Shown here: positions 14,677 through 24,864 of the stretch, piece by piece
Position numbering within the stretch: the first letter of the stretch is position 1
How the letters are laid out: each line of letters begins with the position of its first letter
DNA from: Solirubrobacteraceae bacterium
GTDB lineage: Bacteria > Actinomycetota > Thermoleophilia > Solirubrobacterales > Solirubrobacteraceae
Assembly: GCA_030690545.1 (NCBI GenBank)
Contig: JAUYGN010000079.1
Location: 1 to 39,385, forward strand
DNA: 39,385 nucleotides
Reading direction: 5' to 3'
Translations under genes and position numbers: made by a program
Notes under the pieces: generated by a model
What the model saw: the letters and a program-made list of their open reading frames with translations, nothing else
Database searches by the model: none
Told to the model about the DNA's origin: nothing

Positions 14677-15522
14677 TCAGTTGACGACTTCGACCGGCGT
14701 TCCGATCGGCATCAGGCGGGCGAGCCGGCGAATCTGATCGTTGCGCACCCGCACGCAGCCGGCCGACGGCCGTCCCGGGATCAGGCCGGGCTGGTTGGTC
14801 CCGTGGATCCCGACGACGCCACCGCCGGGCCAGTCCGACAGGTTGGAGTACGCGCTCGTTCCGAACGCCCAGGGTCCGTAGACGCCGTTGCCGCCCAGTC
14901 CCTTCAGGCGCACGCGAATCCAGAACTTGCCGCGCGGCGTCGGCGTCGACGCCTTGCCGACGCCGACGCGAGCCTGCCAGACGCGCTTCCCGGCGCGGTA
15001 CAGCGTGGCGCGCAGATTGCGACGGTCGACGACGAGCCGCGTGCGCACGACGTACAGCTGCGAGCTGAGCATCTCGTCGCGTACCCAGCCCGTCCGCCCG
15101 TTTGGCCGCATCGGGATCCGGATCCGCAGCCATGTGCGCCCGGCCGCGTCCTTGCGCGCAGCGAGGACGAGGTAGACCTCCGGCAGGCGATCCTCGGTCA
15201 TGAACCGCAGGCGGCCCATCGTTCTCGCGCCCGTCCGCGGGGACTGGCGGATCACCACCGTCGACTGGGCGTGCGCCCAGCGCGTCGTCCGCTTCTCGTC
15301 AGACAGCTTGATCTCGTCGCCGGGTGCCTGCAGCAGCTCCAGCGGCTCTCGAACGCCGGCGGCCACCACCTTCGTCGGGTCCGGACGCACATGCTCCGGC
15401 GGCGACGTGGTCTCCGCCGCAGGCGCAGGCGCAGGCGCCGGGGCCTCCGCAGCCGCGGTCGCCGGCCCCAGCAGGAACATCCCGAGAGCCAGCGCAACGG
15501 TCCAGCGCAAGCAGCCCCTCAT
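14677..15522 (-). CDS. secreted L,D-transpeptidase (YkuD domain)
   Basis: The 281-residue protein has a signal peptide (TVALALGMFLLGPATAAAEA) and an Ala/Pro linker. Next comes an SH3-like region (about residues 80-150; WAHAQSTVVIRQSP, TGWVRDEMLSS), then a YkuD catalytic domain (about residues 160-280). The catalytic motif is HGTNQPGLIPG...SAGCVRVRN (His, then Ser-Ala-Gly-Cys). It forms 3-3 cross-links in peptidoglycan or anchors proteins, outside the cytoplasmic membrane. I prefer the ATG at 15522, since GGAGGA lies nine bases before it; the GTG at 15531 touches that site. Confidence 0.92.
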   Translation of the reverse strand: MRGCLRWTVALALGMFLLGPATAAAEAPAPAPAPAAETTSPPEHVRPDPTKVVAAGVREPLELLQAPGDEIKLSDEKRTTRWAHAQSTVVIRQSPRTGARTMGRLRFMTEDRLPEVYLVLAARKDAAGRTWLRIRIPMRPNGRTGWVRDEMLSSQLYVVRTRLVVDRRNLRATLYRAGKRVWQARVGVGKASTPTPRGKFWIRVRLKGLGGNGVYGPWAFGTSAYSNLSDWPGGGVVGIHGTNQPGLIPGRPSAGCVRVRNDQIRRLARLMPIGTPVEVVN

Positions 15523-15531
15523 CCCTGACAC

Positions 15532-15537
15532 TCCTCC
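15532..15537 (-). promoter_or_regulatory. ribosome binding site (GGAGGA) that decides the L,D-transpeptidase start
   Basis: GGAGGA on the minus strand ends directly against GTG 15531 but is nine bases from ATG 15522, favouring the ATG. Confidence 0.6.
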
Positions 15538-15707
15538 AATCCACCGTCGATCGCTCGGGCGCCTGCGCCCGTTGAGCCGGCTACCTGTGCAAGCCCGCTC
15601 ACGCCTCCGTGCCTGTGCACGCGCCGTCCTCCAGCGACGGGAACGTCACACGCGGGCCCGCACCAGAACATGGCGCGACCCGCGTGCGTTCCCGACCGTG
15701 GCCTCCG

Positions 15708-18593
15708 TCAGCCCGTGAACCGCGGTGCCGCGGCGACGCGTCCGCAGCGCTGGAACACGATTCGCAGCGTCCGCGACTTCGTCCTGCTCGCGGCGGTGAA
15801 GTACGTCACCGCGAGGATCCGGTGCGTGCCCACTCGCAGGCGATTCGGGCGCACCAGGTGCGCGAACTGCCGGCCGCTGTTGGGACGCGTCAGCGTCCTG
15901 ACCTTCCTACCGTTCTGCCAGAAGACCACCCTCCGGATCTGCTGACCGGTGACGCGGACGTTGAAGTTCCGCGTCGGGCATCCGCTCGGGCTGACCGCCC
16001 TCGCAGTACCACCCGGCATAGCTCTCGTCGGCAGCACCTGCGCCACCGGTGGCGGGGGCGGTGGTGGCGGCGGCGGGGGCGGTGGTGGTGGTGGTGGCGG
16101 CGGCGGCGCCGGCGTCAGGATCACCGTCGCGTCGTCCTCGTCGGTCGCGGTGTTGTCGTTCTCATCGGTGCCCACGACCGTCACGGTATCCGTCTCGCGA
16201 TCGCCGGCGACTCCGGTGAACTGACCATCGAACGAGCACGTCGCCGTGTCATTCGGACCAGGCGACACCGCCAGCGTGACACCGATCACGGCAGCACACG
16301 TGTTGTTCGCGACGTTCGGGTTCGCCACGTTACCGAGATCACCGTAGATGTCATCGGTCAGGCTCGTGATCGTTATCGGATTCGTCGTGCTCGGGTTCGA
16401 GATCACCAGCGAGAACGTGAACGTCCCACCCGGCTCGACCCGCGTCCCCGGAGTCACCGACTTCACGATCGCGATCTGCGGCGGTCCCAGTATTCGGACC
16501 GTCTCCTCGTCCTCGTCGGTCGCCGTGTTGTCGTTGTCGTCCGTGCCCTCGACCGTGACGGTATCCGTCTCGCTGTCGCCCGCGACTCCGGTGAACTCGC
16601 CATCGAACGAGCACGACACCGAGCTGTTCGGATCCGGCGACACCTCCAGCCGCACACCGATCACGGCAACGCACGTGTTGTTCGTGACGTTTGCGTTCGT
16701 CGCGTCGCCGAGATCACCATAGATGTCATCGGTCAGGCTCGTGATCGTAATCGGATTGATCGTGCTCGGGTTCGAGATCACCAGCGAGAACGTGAACGTC
16801 CCACCCGGCTCGAGCTGCGCCAGCGGATCAGCGGTCTTCTCGATCGCGATCTGCGGCAACGGCAGCAACCGCACCGTCGCATCGTCGTCGTCGGTCGCGG
16901 TGTTGTCGTTCTCGTCCGTACCGAGGACCGTGACGGTATCCGTCTCGGTATCACCTGCGACTCCGGTGAACTCACCATCGAACGAGCACGTCGCCGTGTC
17001 ATCCGGACCAGGCGACACCGCCAGCGTGACACCGATGGCCCCAACGCACGTGTTGTTCGTGACGTTCGAATTCGTCGCGTCGCCGAGATCACCATAGATG
17101 TCATCGGTCAGGCTCGTGATCGTAATCGGATTGATCGTGCTCGGATTCGAGATCACCAGCGAGAACGTGAACGTCCCACCCGGCTCGACCCGCGCCTCCG
17201 GAGTCACCGACTTCACGATCGCGATCTGCGGCAACGGCAGCAACCGCACCGTCGCGTCATCGTCGTCGGTCGCGGTGAACCCATTGGCGTCGGTACCGAG
17301 GACCGTGACCGTATCCGTCTCGGTGTCACCGGCAACCCCCGTGAACACACCATCGAACGAACATGTCGCGCTGTCACCTGGACCTGCCACGGAGAGCGTC
17401 ACACCGATCAGTGCCGCACACGTGTTGTTGGTGACGTCAGGATTCGCCCCGTCACCGAGATCGCCATAGATGTCATCAGTGAGACTCGTGATCGTGATCG
17501 GGACCAAGTCGCTCGGATTCGAGACGACGAGCGAGAACGTGAACGTCCCGCCCGGCTCGATCAGCGTCTCCGGAGTCACGGTCTTGTCGATCGCGATCTC
17601 AGGGGCGGGGATCGTGACCGACTCGTTCGGAGCGTTGCAGGGCGACGTGAAGCCCTGATAGTTGGCATCGCCGCTGTAGATCGCGACGAAGCGATACACG
17701 CCCGGCGCCGAGGGCGTGAAGGGATCGGACACGATGTCGACCGTGTCCTCCCCGGGTTGCGGCGCGGGCACCTGCTGGACGTCGACCTGCGGCGCTCCCG
17801 AGCAGTCCTGATCGTCGGGACCGTAGGCCTCGAACGTGATCGTGCCCGTCGGCGCGACGGCGTTGCCCGGGATCGGCCCGAGCGTCGCCGTGTCGATGAA
17901 CTCGGTGAAGTCGGCGTTGGTCGAGGCGACGGTGTTGAGGTCGATCGGCGCCTGCAGGACGGTGACGAAGCCCGACGCCGCGCCGGTACCGGTCGCGGTC
18001 GTGTCATCCGAGACGCCGTCGGCCCACGTGAGATGCGCCTTCTGCATGCCGGGATTTCCCGGCTGTGCGTCCTGCGTCGGCATCTTCAGGACGTCGACCG
18101 TGAACGCGATCCGGCAGATGTCGTTCGCGGCGCCGGGAGGCCCGAGAACCACGGCCGGCCCAACCGGCACGAACAGCACCCGGCCGGTGGCGGGATTCTG
18201 CTCGACGATGTTGAAGGTCTGAGTTGCGCAGGCCGTGCCGGCGGCGCCGGTGCCGGTCGGGCTGAAGGCGAACACGCCAGGATCGGCCTGAAGCGGTGGA
18301 CAGTCGTTGGCGGGCGGCATGCCGAAGTTGGTGCCGCACGCGGGCACGAGCGCCAGCTCGGTGAGCGTCACCGTGCCGGCGTTCTCTGGGGGCGTCGAGA
18401 TGTTGCGGACCTCGATCGACGTGGCAACGCCGGTCTGCCCGACGGTGAGGGGCGATTGCCACGTCGAGGGCGGGCCGAACGCGACGTCGGCCGACGCGGG
18501 TGACGCGCCGACCGCAAGCCCGAGGCAGAGCGTCAAGATGGCCAAGACCGCGGTGGCCAGACACCGTTCTGCCTGCTTGCGCGGCCGCGTCAT
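15708..18593 (-). CDS. large secreted protein with four tandem DUF11-like repeats and a poly-proline linker
   Basis: The 961-residue protein has a signal peptide (CLATAVLAILTLCLGLAVGASPASA), an N-terminal region of about 300 residues with Cys, four repeats of about 125 residues, some 20 consecutive prolines, and a C-terminal basic domain with Cys near each end (SGCPTRNF; FQRCGRV), probably a disulfide. Each repeat contains IAI-K, EPGGTFTFSLVISNPS, ITSLTDDIYGDLG, NNTC, TATCSFDG and GVAGD-ETDTVTV, an immunoglobulin-like fold with two Cys. Asp-rich ends (DDDDATV) suggest calcium. It is probably a cell-surface or extracellular structural/adhesion protein. A start at 18770 has a better ribosome site but would add 59 residues of poor coding character before the signal. 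Confidence 0.8.
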   Translation of the reverse strand: MTRPRKQAERCLATAVLAILTLCLGLAVGASPASADVAFGPPSTWQSPLTVGQTGVATSIEVRNISTPPENAGTVTLTELALVPACGTNFGMPPANDCPPLQADPGVFAFSPTGTGAAGTACATQTFNIVEQNPATGRVLFVPVGPAVVLGPPGAANDICRIAFTVDVLKMPTQDAQPGNPGMQKAHLTWADGVSDDTTATGTGAASGFVTVLQAPIDLNTVASTNADFTEFIDTATLGPIPGNAVAPTGTITFEAYGPDDQDCSGAPQVDVQQVPAPQPGEDTVDIVSDPFTPSAPGVYRFVAIYSGDANYQGFTSPCNAPNESVTIPAPEIAIDKTVTPETLIEPGGTFTFSLVVSNPSDLVPITITSLTDDIYGDLGDGANPDVTNNTCAALIGVTLSVAGPGDSATCSFDGVFTGVAGDTETDTVTVLGTDANGFTATDDDDATVRLLPLPQIAIVKSVTPEARVEPGGTFTFSLVISNPSTINPITITSLTDDIYGDLGDATNSNVTNNTCVGAIGVTLAVSPGPDDTATCSFDGEFTGVAGDTETDTVTVLGTDENDNTATDDDDATVRLLPLPQIAIEKTADPLAQLEPGGTFTFSLVISNPSTINPITITSLTDDIYGDLGDATNANVTNNTCVAVIGVRLEVSPDPNSSVSCSFDGEFTGVAGDSETDTVTVEGTDDNDNTATDEDEETVRILGPPQIAIVKSVTPGTRVEPGGTFTFSLVISNPSTTNPITITSLTDDIYGDLGNVANPNVANNTCAAVIGVTLAVSPGPNDTATCSFDGQFTGVAGDRETDTVTVVGTDENDNTATDEDDATVILTPAPPPPPPPPPPPPPPPPPPPPVAQVLPTRAMPGGTARAVSPSGCPTRNFNVRVTGQQIRRVVFWQNGRKVRTLTRPNSGRQFAHLVRPNRLRVGTHRILAVTYFTAASRTKSRTLRIVFQRCGRVAAAPRFTG
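16049..16110 (-). repeat. poly-proline coding tract
   Basis: A near-pure GGN tract on the plus strand encodes about 20 prolines in the secreted protein. Such low-complexity stretches are prone to length change and to assembly error. Confidence 0.9.
16112..17610. repeat. four tandem repeats of about 375 bases
   Basis: Blocks start about every 375, 375 and 372 bases and are highly similar at DNA level (for example the TGTCATCGGTCAGGCTCGTG element recurs at 16349, 16723, 17098 and, with changes, 17470). Two adjacent units are nearly identical, pointing to recent duplication or gene conversion. Confidence 0.9.
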
Positions 18594-18777
18594 GCGATCG
18601 CGTGCTCGCACGCCTGCGGGTTGCGCCCGGCGGCTGATCCAACGTCGCGCCAGCCGGTCTCTCGCTGGCGGTCCTCCGTGATCGGCCGCGGCAGACGCCG
18701 TGTCCCCGACGCAACACCGCAGACCAGCGCGCACACGCGTGCCGCGTGCTCTTCCGTGATCCAGCACCATCGATCTT

Positions 18778-18785
18778 CCCCCTCC
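18778..18785 (-). promoter_or_regulatory. GGAGGGGG ribosome-like site before ATG 18770
   Basis: Seven bases separate this site from an ATG that is in frame with the secreted protein. It competes with the signal-peptide start at 18593. Confidence 0.4.
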
Positions 18786-18858
18786 CCTTCCCTCCTGCTC
18801 CTGCTCCTGCTTGACCCCAGTGCTTGAGCCGGAAGTTATGGGTCGTGTGTGAACGGGC

Positions 18859-18888
18859 ACCGTAGCCGGTCCTGCGGACGATTTGCAA
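18859..18888 (-). promoter_or_regulatory. -35/-10 promoter (TTGCAA / TACGGT) of the secreted repeat protein
   Basis: Minus strand TTGCAA (18883-18888), 18-base spacer and TACGGT (18859-18864). If used, the mRNA has a leader of about 80 bases to ATG 18770 or about 260 to ATG 18593. Confidence 0.45.
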
Positions 18889-18964
18889 CCTCTAGGCGGC
18901 AATCCTCCATATTCGGCGCATGTGATCCAGCACGCCACGAGCGGCGGCGACCTTCTGCCGGTGC

Positions 18965-20788
18965 CTAGACCTGCTCCATGAGGCGGTCGAGCCGGGCGCT
19001 GAGCTCCGTGCGGCGGGCGGCGAGCGCGCCGATCGGTTCACCGTGTGAGCGAGCGGCGGTGATCTCCCGTCCGACGCGGGCGAGCGCGAGCTGCAGGCGC
19101 TCGATCTCGAAGTCGCTCGGCGACGCCGACGTCATCGCGGTCGCGCGCACGACGAGCTCGCGAATCAGCGCGGCCAGCTCGTCGTCGACCAGCTCGTCGA
19201 GCCCGGCGGTCGGAGCACGCAGGTGCACCCGCAGGTAGGCGACCGCGCGCCGTGCGACGTCGGACGTGAGATCGGCCTCGGGATCGAGCTCGGCGAGCGC
19301 AGGGCCACCGAGCTCGGGCAGCCCGACGCAGAGTGCGAGAAAGGAGCGCTCGGTCGGGTCGCGGCGACCGATCATCGACGGTTCCGCATTCACCCCTGCG
19401 CCTGCATCGCCGCGCGCGTCGACGCGTTGGGAGCGCGGCGGCGGCGAACCGCCACCGCCCTGTCCGATGCCGTGACTCCCACCCGTCAGCACCCGCTCGA
19501 GCAGGTCGGACGACAGGTCTAGGCGATCGGCGGCGATTCGTCGCAGCTCCTCGCGCTCTGCACTCGGAGCGAGCAGCGCGAACACACTGCTCAGCTCGTG
19601 GCTGACGCGGTCGCGACCCTCGGCCTCGGCGAGGTTGCCGGTGTCGAGCGCACGCAGCACGCGAAAGCGTACGAACGGGACCGAATCGCTGACGCGTCGC
19701 TTGATCTCATCGGCGCCGGCGCGCTGCACGAGGTCGGCGGGATCCTCACCCGGCGGCAGCGGGACGACGCGTATTCGCAGCGGTGGCTTGCGACCGAGGG
19801 CGATCCGCGCGGCGCGCAGCATCGCGTCCTGGCCGGCGCTGTCGGCGTCCAGCGCGAGCTTCACCTCGGGTGCGAGCCGAGCCAGCTCGCCGATCTGATC
19901 CTCGGTCAGCGCGGTGCCCATGATGCCGACGGTGTTACGCACGCCCACCTGGTGCATCGCGATGACGTCCGTGTAGCCCTCGGCGGCGATGACGTGCTGC
20001 GCCTTGGCAGCCGGCGCGCGCGCAAGATCGGCTGCGAACAGCTGGCGACCCTTGTGAAACAGGTCGCTCTCCGGGCTGTTGATGTACTTCGGGCGCCGAT
20101 CGGACCCGTCACCCATCGTTCGCCCCGCGAAGCCGCGCACCCGCCCGCGGGCGTCGGCGAGCGGGAAGATGATCTGCGAGCGAAAGCGATCATAGATACG
20201 CCCGTTGGACTGCGAGCGCTGCGCGAGGCCGGCGTCGTACAGCTCACGGTTACCGAATCCGGCGCGACGCGAGGCGCTGATCACCGTGTCCCAGGCACTC
20301 GGTGCGTAACCGACGCGAAACTCGCGCAGCGTCGCCTCCTGCAGCCCACGGCCGGTGAGATACTCGCGCGCCTTCGCCGCCTGCGCCGATTCCCACAGTT
20401 GGCGCGCGTAGTACGTCGCCGTGCGCTCCAGCAACTCGAGCAGCCGCTCGCGGCGCTGGCGCTGCTCGGCCGCGCGAGGGTCCTCGTCCTCGAGCTCCAG
20501 CGTCACCTTGTAGCGATCGGCCAGCAGCTCGATCGCCCCCTTGAAGTCGACGCCCTCGGTCTCCATCACGAAGGTGAACGCGTCACCCGATGCCTGGCAG
20601 CCGAAGCAGTAGTAGAGCTTGTCGGCGGGGTTGATGCCGAACGACGGCGTGCGCTCGTCGTGAAACGGGCACAGGCCGGTCATGCGGTTCGCTCCGGCGC
20701 GCTTGAGCTCGACGCGCGCGGACACGAGGTCGACCATGTCGACCGCGTCGCGCACGCGCTCCTTGGACTCGTTCGTGTAGAGCGCCAT
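18965..20788 (-). CDS. dnaG: DNA primase DnaG
   Basis: The 607-residue primase makes RNA primers at replication forks. The N-terminal CHC2 zinc finger is complete (Cys40, His43, Cys61, Cys64 in CPFH and YCFGC). The TOPRIM core has the EGYTDVIAMH segment (catalytic Glu) and the DADSAGQDA acidic motif; DRFRSQIIFPLAD precedes it. The C-terminal part (from about 440) is a helical helicase-interacting region preceded by a Gly/Pro-rich linker. Length is normal. It begins 12 bases after the dgt stop, so both are on one message. Confidence 0.97.
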   Translation of the reverse strand: MALYTNESKERVRDAVDMVDLVSARVELKRAGANRMTGLCPFHDERTPSFGINPADKLYYCFGCQASGDAFTFVMETEGVDFKGAIELLADRYKVTLELEDEDPRAAEQRQRRERLLELLERTATYYARQLWESAQAAKAREYLTGRGLQEATLREFRVGYAPSAWDTVISASRRAGFGNRELYDAGLAQRSQSNGRIYDRFRSQIIFPLADARGRVRGFAGRTMGDGSDRRPKYINSPESDLFHKGRQLFAADLARAPAAKAQHVIAAEGYTDVIAMHQVGVRNTVGIMGTALTEDQIGELARLAPEVKLALDADSAGQDAMLRAARIALGRKPPLRIRVVPLPPGEDPADLVQRAGADEIKRRVSDSVPFVRFRVLRALDTGNLAEAEGRDRVSHELSSVFALLAPSAEREELRRIAADRLDLSSDLLERVLTGGSHGIGQGGGGSPPPRSQRVDARGDAGAGVNAEPSMIGRRDPTERSFLALCVGLPELGGPALAELDPEADLTSDVARRAVAYLRVHLRAPTAGLDELVDDELAALIRELVVRATAMTSASPSDFEIERLQLALARVGREITAARSHGEPIGALAARRTELSARLDRLMEQV

Positions 20789-20800
20789 CGCCGCCAGGAC

Positions 20801-21865
20801 TCAGAGCGCGAACGACGCCGGCACGCTGAGCGCCTGAAACGCGCGCACGGCATAGCGGTCGGTCATGCCGGCGATGTAATCGGTGACACGCTGGGCGTGA
20901 CCTGCACCCGGCGCCCCTCCGCCGTCGGGCACGAGCGCGGGATCGGACGCGTAGTGCTCGAAGAGCGTGCGGATCACGCGGTCGATCCGTGAGTGCTCGC
21001 GCCGCGCCTCAGCGCCGAGATAGACGCGCTCGAACATGAACGCCCGCAGCTCAGTCATCGCCGCTCCCGCACGCTCGCCCTGCGCGATGTCAGCGATGTC
21101 CTCCGACGTCTCGACGAGATCGTGCACGAGTGCGTCGATCCGTGTCGAGCCGGTGGATCCGAGCACGGCGATCGCCGCGGCCGGCAACTCGGACTCGTCG
21201 ATCACGCCGGCACGCAGTGCGTCGTCGATGTCGTGGTTGATGTACGCCACCCGGTCGACGATCCGCACGATCCTCCCCTCCATCGTCACCGGCTGCGGCG
21301 CGCGCCCGGAGTGACAGAGAATCCCGTCGCGAACGTCGTCACAGAGGTTCAACCCGGCGGCGCGGGCGACGCGATCGCGACTCGGCGTCGGCTCGAGCAC
21401 GTCGACGACCCGCAGTGAGTGCTCGAAATGGCGGAAGCCGCCGCCGAATCGCTCCGCCAGGCAGGCGTCCAGCACAGCCTCGCCGATGTGGCCGAACGGC
21501 GGGTGGCCGAGATCGTGGCCGAGGCCGATCGCCTCGACGAGATCCTCGTTGAGCGCGAGCGCGCGCGCCACCGTGCGGGCGATCTGCGTCACCTCGAGCG
21601 TGTGCGTCATGCGCGTGCGGTAGTGGTCGCCCTCCGGTGCGACGAAGACCTGCGTCTTGTGCTTGAGCCGGCGGAAGGCCTTGCAGTGCACGATCCGGTC
21701 GCGATCACGCTGCAGCGGCGTGCGCAGCGCGCAGTCCTCCTCGGCGACGGCTCGCCGGGCCGGGTAGGAGCGCGCGGCCAGCGGCGACAGCTGCTCCTCC
21801 TCCCACGCGCGGCGACGCGCGGCGAAGCGCTCCGCGACGGTGCCCGGTGCGGTGACGGCGTCCAT
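20801..21865 (-). CDS. dgt: deoxyguanosinetriphosphate triphosphohydrolase-like protein
   Basis: This 354-residue HD-domain enzyme hydrolyses dGTP (or other dNTPs) to the nucleoside and triphosphate. The HD metal ligands are seen in [10 protein letters not shown] and [16 protein letters not shown], with the downstream Asp in [24 protein letters not shown] and YRTRMTH are standard for the family. Lying directly before dnaG is a common actinobacterial order. The ATG at 21865 is chosen because the upstream sequence has no coding character; the -10 candidate there (AAGAAT) is weak. Confidence 0.92.
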   Translation of the reverse strand: MDAVTAPGTVAERFAARRRAWEEEQLSPLAARSYPARRAVAEEDCALRTPLQRDRDRIVHCKAFRRLKHKTQVFVAPEGDHYRTRMTHTLEVTQIARTVARALALNEDLVEAIGLGHDLGHPPFGHIGEAVLDACLAERFGGGFRHFEHSLRVVDVLEPTPSRDRVARAAGLNLCDDVRDGILCHSGRAPQPVTMEGRIVRIVDRVAYINHDIDDALRAGVIDESELPAAAIAVLGSTGSTRIDALVHDLVETSEDIADIAQGERAGAAMTELRAFMFERVYLGAEARREHSRIDRVIRTLFEHYASDPALVPDGGGAPGAGHAQRVTDYIAGMTDRYAVRAFQALSVPASFAL

Positions 21866-22051
21866 CGCCCGATTCTTGCAGCCGCGCCGAACGTCGCCGG
21901 CATCGAGCGCTGCGCTGGGTCCCTGCGCGCTTGCCGCCGAGGCCGGAGACACCACTCGCGCTCGCGAACGGCATCGACGAGGGGGCCCGAACGCCGGGAG
22001 CACGATCACGCGCGAGAACGCCGGTGCCATGCGGCTCGTGAGCTGCGGCGT

Positions 22052-22057
22052 TACGCT
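22052..22057 (+). promoter_or_regulatory. -10 box (TACGCT) of the quinone-oxidoreductase-like gene
   Basis: TACGCT, six bases, ATG at 22064; leaderless. The rest of the 198-base gap from dgt shows nothing further. Confidence 0.5.
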
Positions 22058-22063
22058 CGCCTC

Positions 22064-22990
22064 ATGCTTGCCCTGAAGGTCACCGACCAGCCCCCGCACG
22101 TCGAGCTCGGTGAGACACCGAGCCCCGAGCCGCTGCCCTCGCAGGCGCTCGTCGAGGTCCGCGCGTTCTCGCTGAACCGCGGCGAGTCGCGCCAGCTGCC
22201 CGACCGGCCGCGCGGCCAGGTTCCCGGATGGGACGTCGCCGGCGTCGTCGCGCAGGCGGCCGCGGACGGCAGCGGCCCGCCGCAGGGCGCGCGCGTCGTC
22301 GGGATCGTCCGCAACGGCGCGTGGGCCGAGCGCGTCGCCGTCGCGACGACGAACCTCGCCGAGCTGCCCGAGGGCGTCAGCTTCGCGCAGGCCGCGACGC
22401 TCCCGGTCGCCGGCGTCACCGCCCTGCGCGCGCTGGAGATCTGCGGCTTCGTGCTCGGAAAGCGCGTGCTCGTCACCGGCGCGAGCGGCGGCGTCGGGCG
22501 CTTCGCCGTCCAGCTCGCGGCGCGCGCCGGCGCGCACGTCACGGCCGTCGCGCGCAACGCCGAGCGCGCCCGCGGCCTGCGCGAGCTCGGGGCCGTCGAG
22601 GTCGTCCACGACCTCTCCGACGGCGACGCGCGCTACGACGCCGTCATCGAGGGCGTCGGCGGCGCGACGCTCGGCCTCGCGCTGCAGCGCGTCGTGGCCC
22701 GCGGCACCGTCGTCTCGTTCGCCTCGAGCGACCCCGATCCCGTGAGCTTCCCGACGCGGTCGCTGTTCGGGCGCGCGCCCGGCGCGACGCTGCACGGCCT
22801 GTTCGTCTTCGAGGAGATCGAGCGCACCGGCACCGGCGGCAGCGATCTCGCGCGGCTCGCGGCGCTCGTCGCGACCGGCAGGCTCGACACGCAGATCGAC
22901 CTCGAGGGCTCCTGGCGCGAGCCCGGGCCGGCGATCGCGGCGCTGCTCGAGCGCCGCGTCGCCGGCAAGGCCGTCCTACACGTCGACTGA
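22064..22990 (+). CDS. zinc-free medium-chain dehydrogenase (quinone oxidoreductase-like)
   Basis: This 308-residue MDR protein has [12 protein letters not shown] and PGWDVAGVV in the GroES-like N-terminal domain (about residues 1-115). In the Rossmann domain it has [16 protein letters not shown] (NADPH motif) and [11 protein letters not shown]. It lacks the structural-zinc Cys cluster and the catalytic Cys/His set of alcohol dehydrogenases, so a zinc-independent NADPH:quinone or enoyl reductase is the best guess. No neighbour gives the substrate. Confidence 0.88.
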   Translation: MLALKVTDQPPHVELGETPSPEPLPSQALVEVRAFSLNRGESRQLPDRPRGQVPGWDVAGVVAQAAADGSGPPQGARVVGIVRNGAWAERVAVATTNLAELPEGVSFAQAATLPVAGVTALRALEICGFVLGKRVLVTGASGGVGRFAVQLAARAGAHVTAVARNAERARGLRELGAVEVVHDLSDGDARYDAVIEGVGGATLGLALQRVVARGTVVSFASSDPDPVSFPTRSLFGRAPGATLHGLFVFEEIERTGTGGSDLARLAALVATGRLDTQIDLEGSWREPGPAIAALLERRVAGKAVLHVD

Positions 22991-23010
22991 CTCAGCCTCA
23001 GCCTGACCAG

Positions 23011-23792
23011 TCATACGGCGACCTCGCGCCGCGTGATCTGCCAGATGCCGATCAGCAGCGGAAGCAGCATCCAGATCGCCAGCGCCGTGCCCGCCTGCGC
23101 CCACTCGATGGGGCTCAGGACCTCCGCGGACATCCGACCGAGGGCGCGCGCGGTGTCCACCCACGGGGCGATGTCGGCGAAGAAGGGCAGCGAGACCACC
23201 GCCGACCAGGCGATCGGCAGCGCGAAGCGCGAGACGATCGCGGGCGCCGAGGTGCGCAGGACCGCGCCGAATGCGACGCCGACGACCATCCCGGTCGTCA
23301 GGTAGACCGCCGCCTGGCCGATCAGCGGCGCAGCGTCCGACCAGGTCGCGTCGACGCCCGGGGATGCGACGAGCACCCCCGCTGCGATGACGGCGACGCT
23401 CATGACGAGCATCGCGACCGCCAGGACGAGGCTGGCAAGGAGCTTCGCGCCGAGGACGCGCGAGCGCTGCGGGACGAGTGCGAACGTGATCAGACCGGTG
23501 CGCTGGGACCACTCCGAGGTGACGAGCAGGATGCCGGTGACCGGCAGCAGGACGGCCGCCGGCTGCAGCCCGACATCGAGGACGGACCGTAACGTGAGGT
23601 CCTCGGCGTCGCCGACGACGCACGCGACGATCACGGCGACGACCGTGATCGCCACCATGGCGACCTGCAGCCAGAAGCCGGCCCGGGTGTCGACCATCTT
23701 GCGCAGCTCGACGGCGACGAGGCGGCCGAGGCCGGGCCGCGCGTGGACGCCGGCGGCGTCGACGCGGATCGGTACGGCGAGGGTGGTGGTGC

Positions 23793-23796
<4 letters not shown>
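23011..23796 (-). CDS. ABC-2-type transporter permease
   Basis: The 261-residue membrane protein has six hydrophobic helices (for example FWLQVAMVAITVVAVIVACV, ALAIWMLLPLLIGIW) and a cytosolic N-terminus (VELRKMVDTRAGFW), as in ABC-2 exporters. It overlaps the ATPase stop by four bases (ATGA) and is translationally coupled to it. With the divergent histidine kinase and response regulator next door, it probably exports or resists an antibiotic or peptide; the substrate is inferred only by context. Confidence 0.88.
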
Positions 23797-24728
<932 letters not shown>

Positions 24729-24845
24729 GCCGGCAGGCTCGCGGCTGACCGAGCGCCCGGCCACGGTCTCCGGGCTACGCTCGCCGAGCCCTGCGACGGT
24801 GGCAACCAGAGACGTTGGTAGGGGGTCGCGGCCGAGGGACTCGCC

Positions 24846-24851
24846 TAGCCT
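24846..24851 (+). promoter_or_regulatory. -10 box (TAGCCT) of the two-component genes
   Basis: TAGCCT lies 13 bases before the kinase ATG, giving a leader of only about five bases. It serves the kinase and response regulator. Confidence 0.45.
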
Positions 24852-24864
24852 TTCGCCGTACGCG

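Larger units (their letters stand above)
18594..18964. other. 371-base gap between the secreted protein and dnaG
   Basis: It holds a -35/-10 pair, a purine-rich run (on the minus strand) with repeated GAGCAG units and a strong ribosome-like site before ATG 18770. No gene is clearly seen; a 59-codon extension of the secreted protein is possible but has lower G/C third positions than its surroundings. Confidence 0.6.

Noticed and set aside
16049-16110. CRISPR or short tandem array
   Set aside because: It is a simple poly-proline coding tract with no repeat-spacer layout; no CRISPR array is seen in the window.
16348-17469. Repeated plus-strand open frames across the secreted protein (each about 124 codons)
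   Set aside because: They recur only because the tandem repeats on the minus strand leave the antisense frame open; no ribosome sites or family resemblance.
22228-23592. A 454-codon Arg/Ala-rich frame overlapping the quinone-oxidoreductase-like gene
   Set aside because: Low-complexity Arg/Gly-rich translation typical of the wrong frame; real enzymes are read in other frames.
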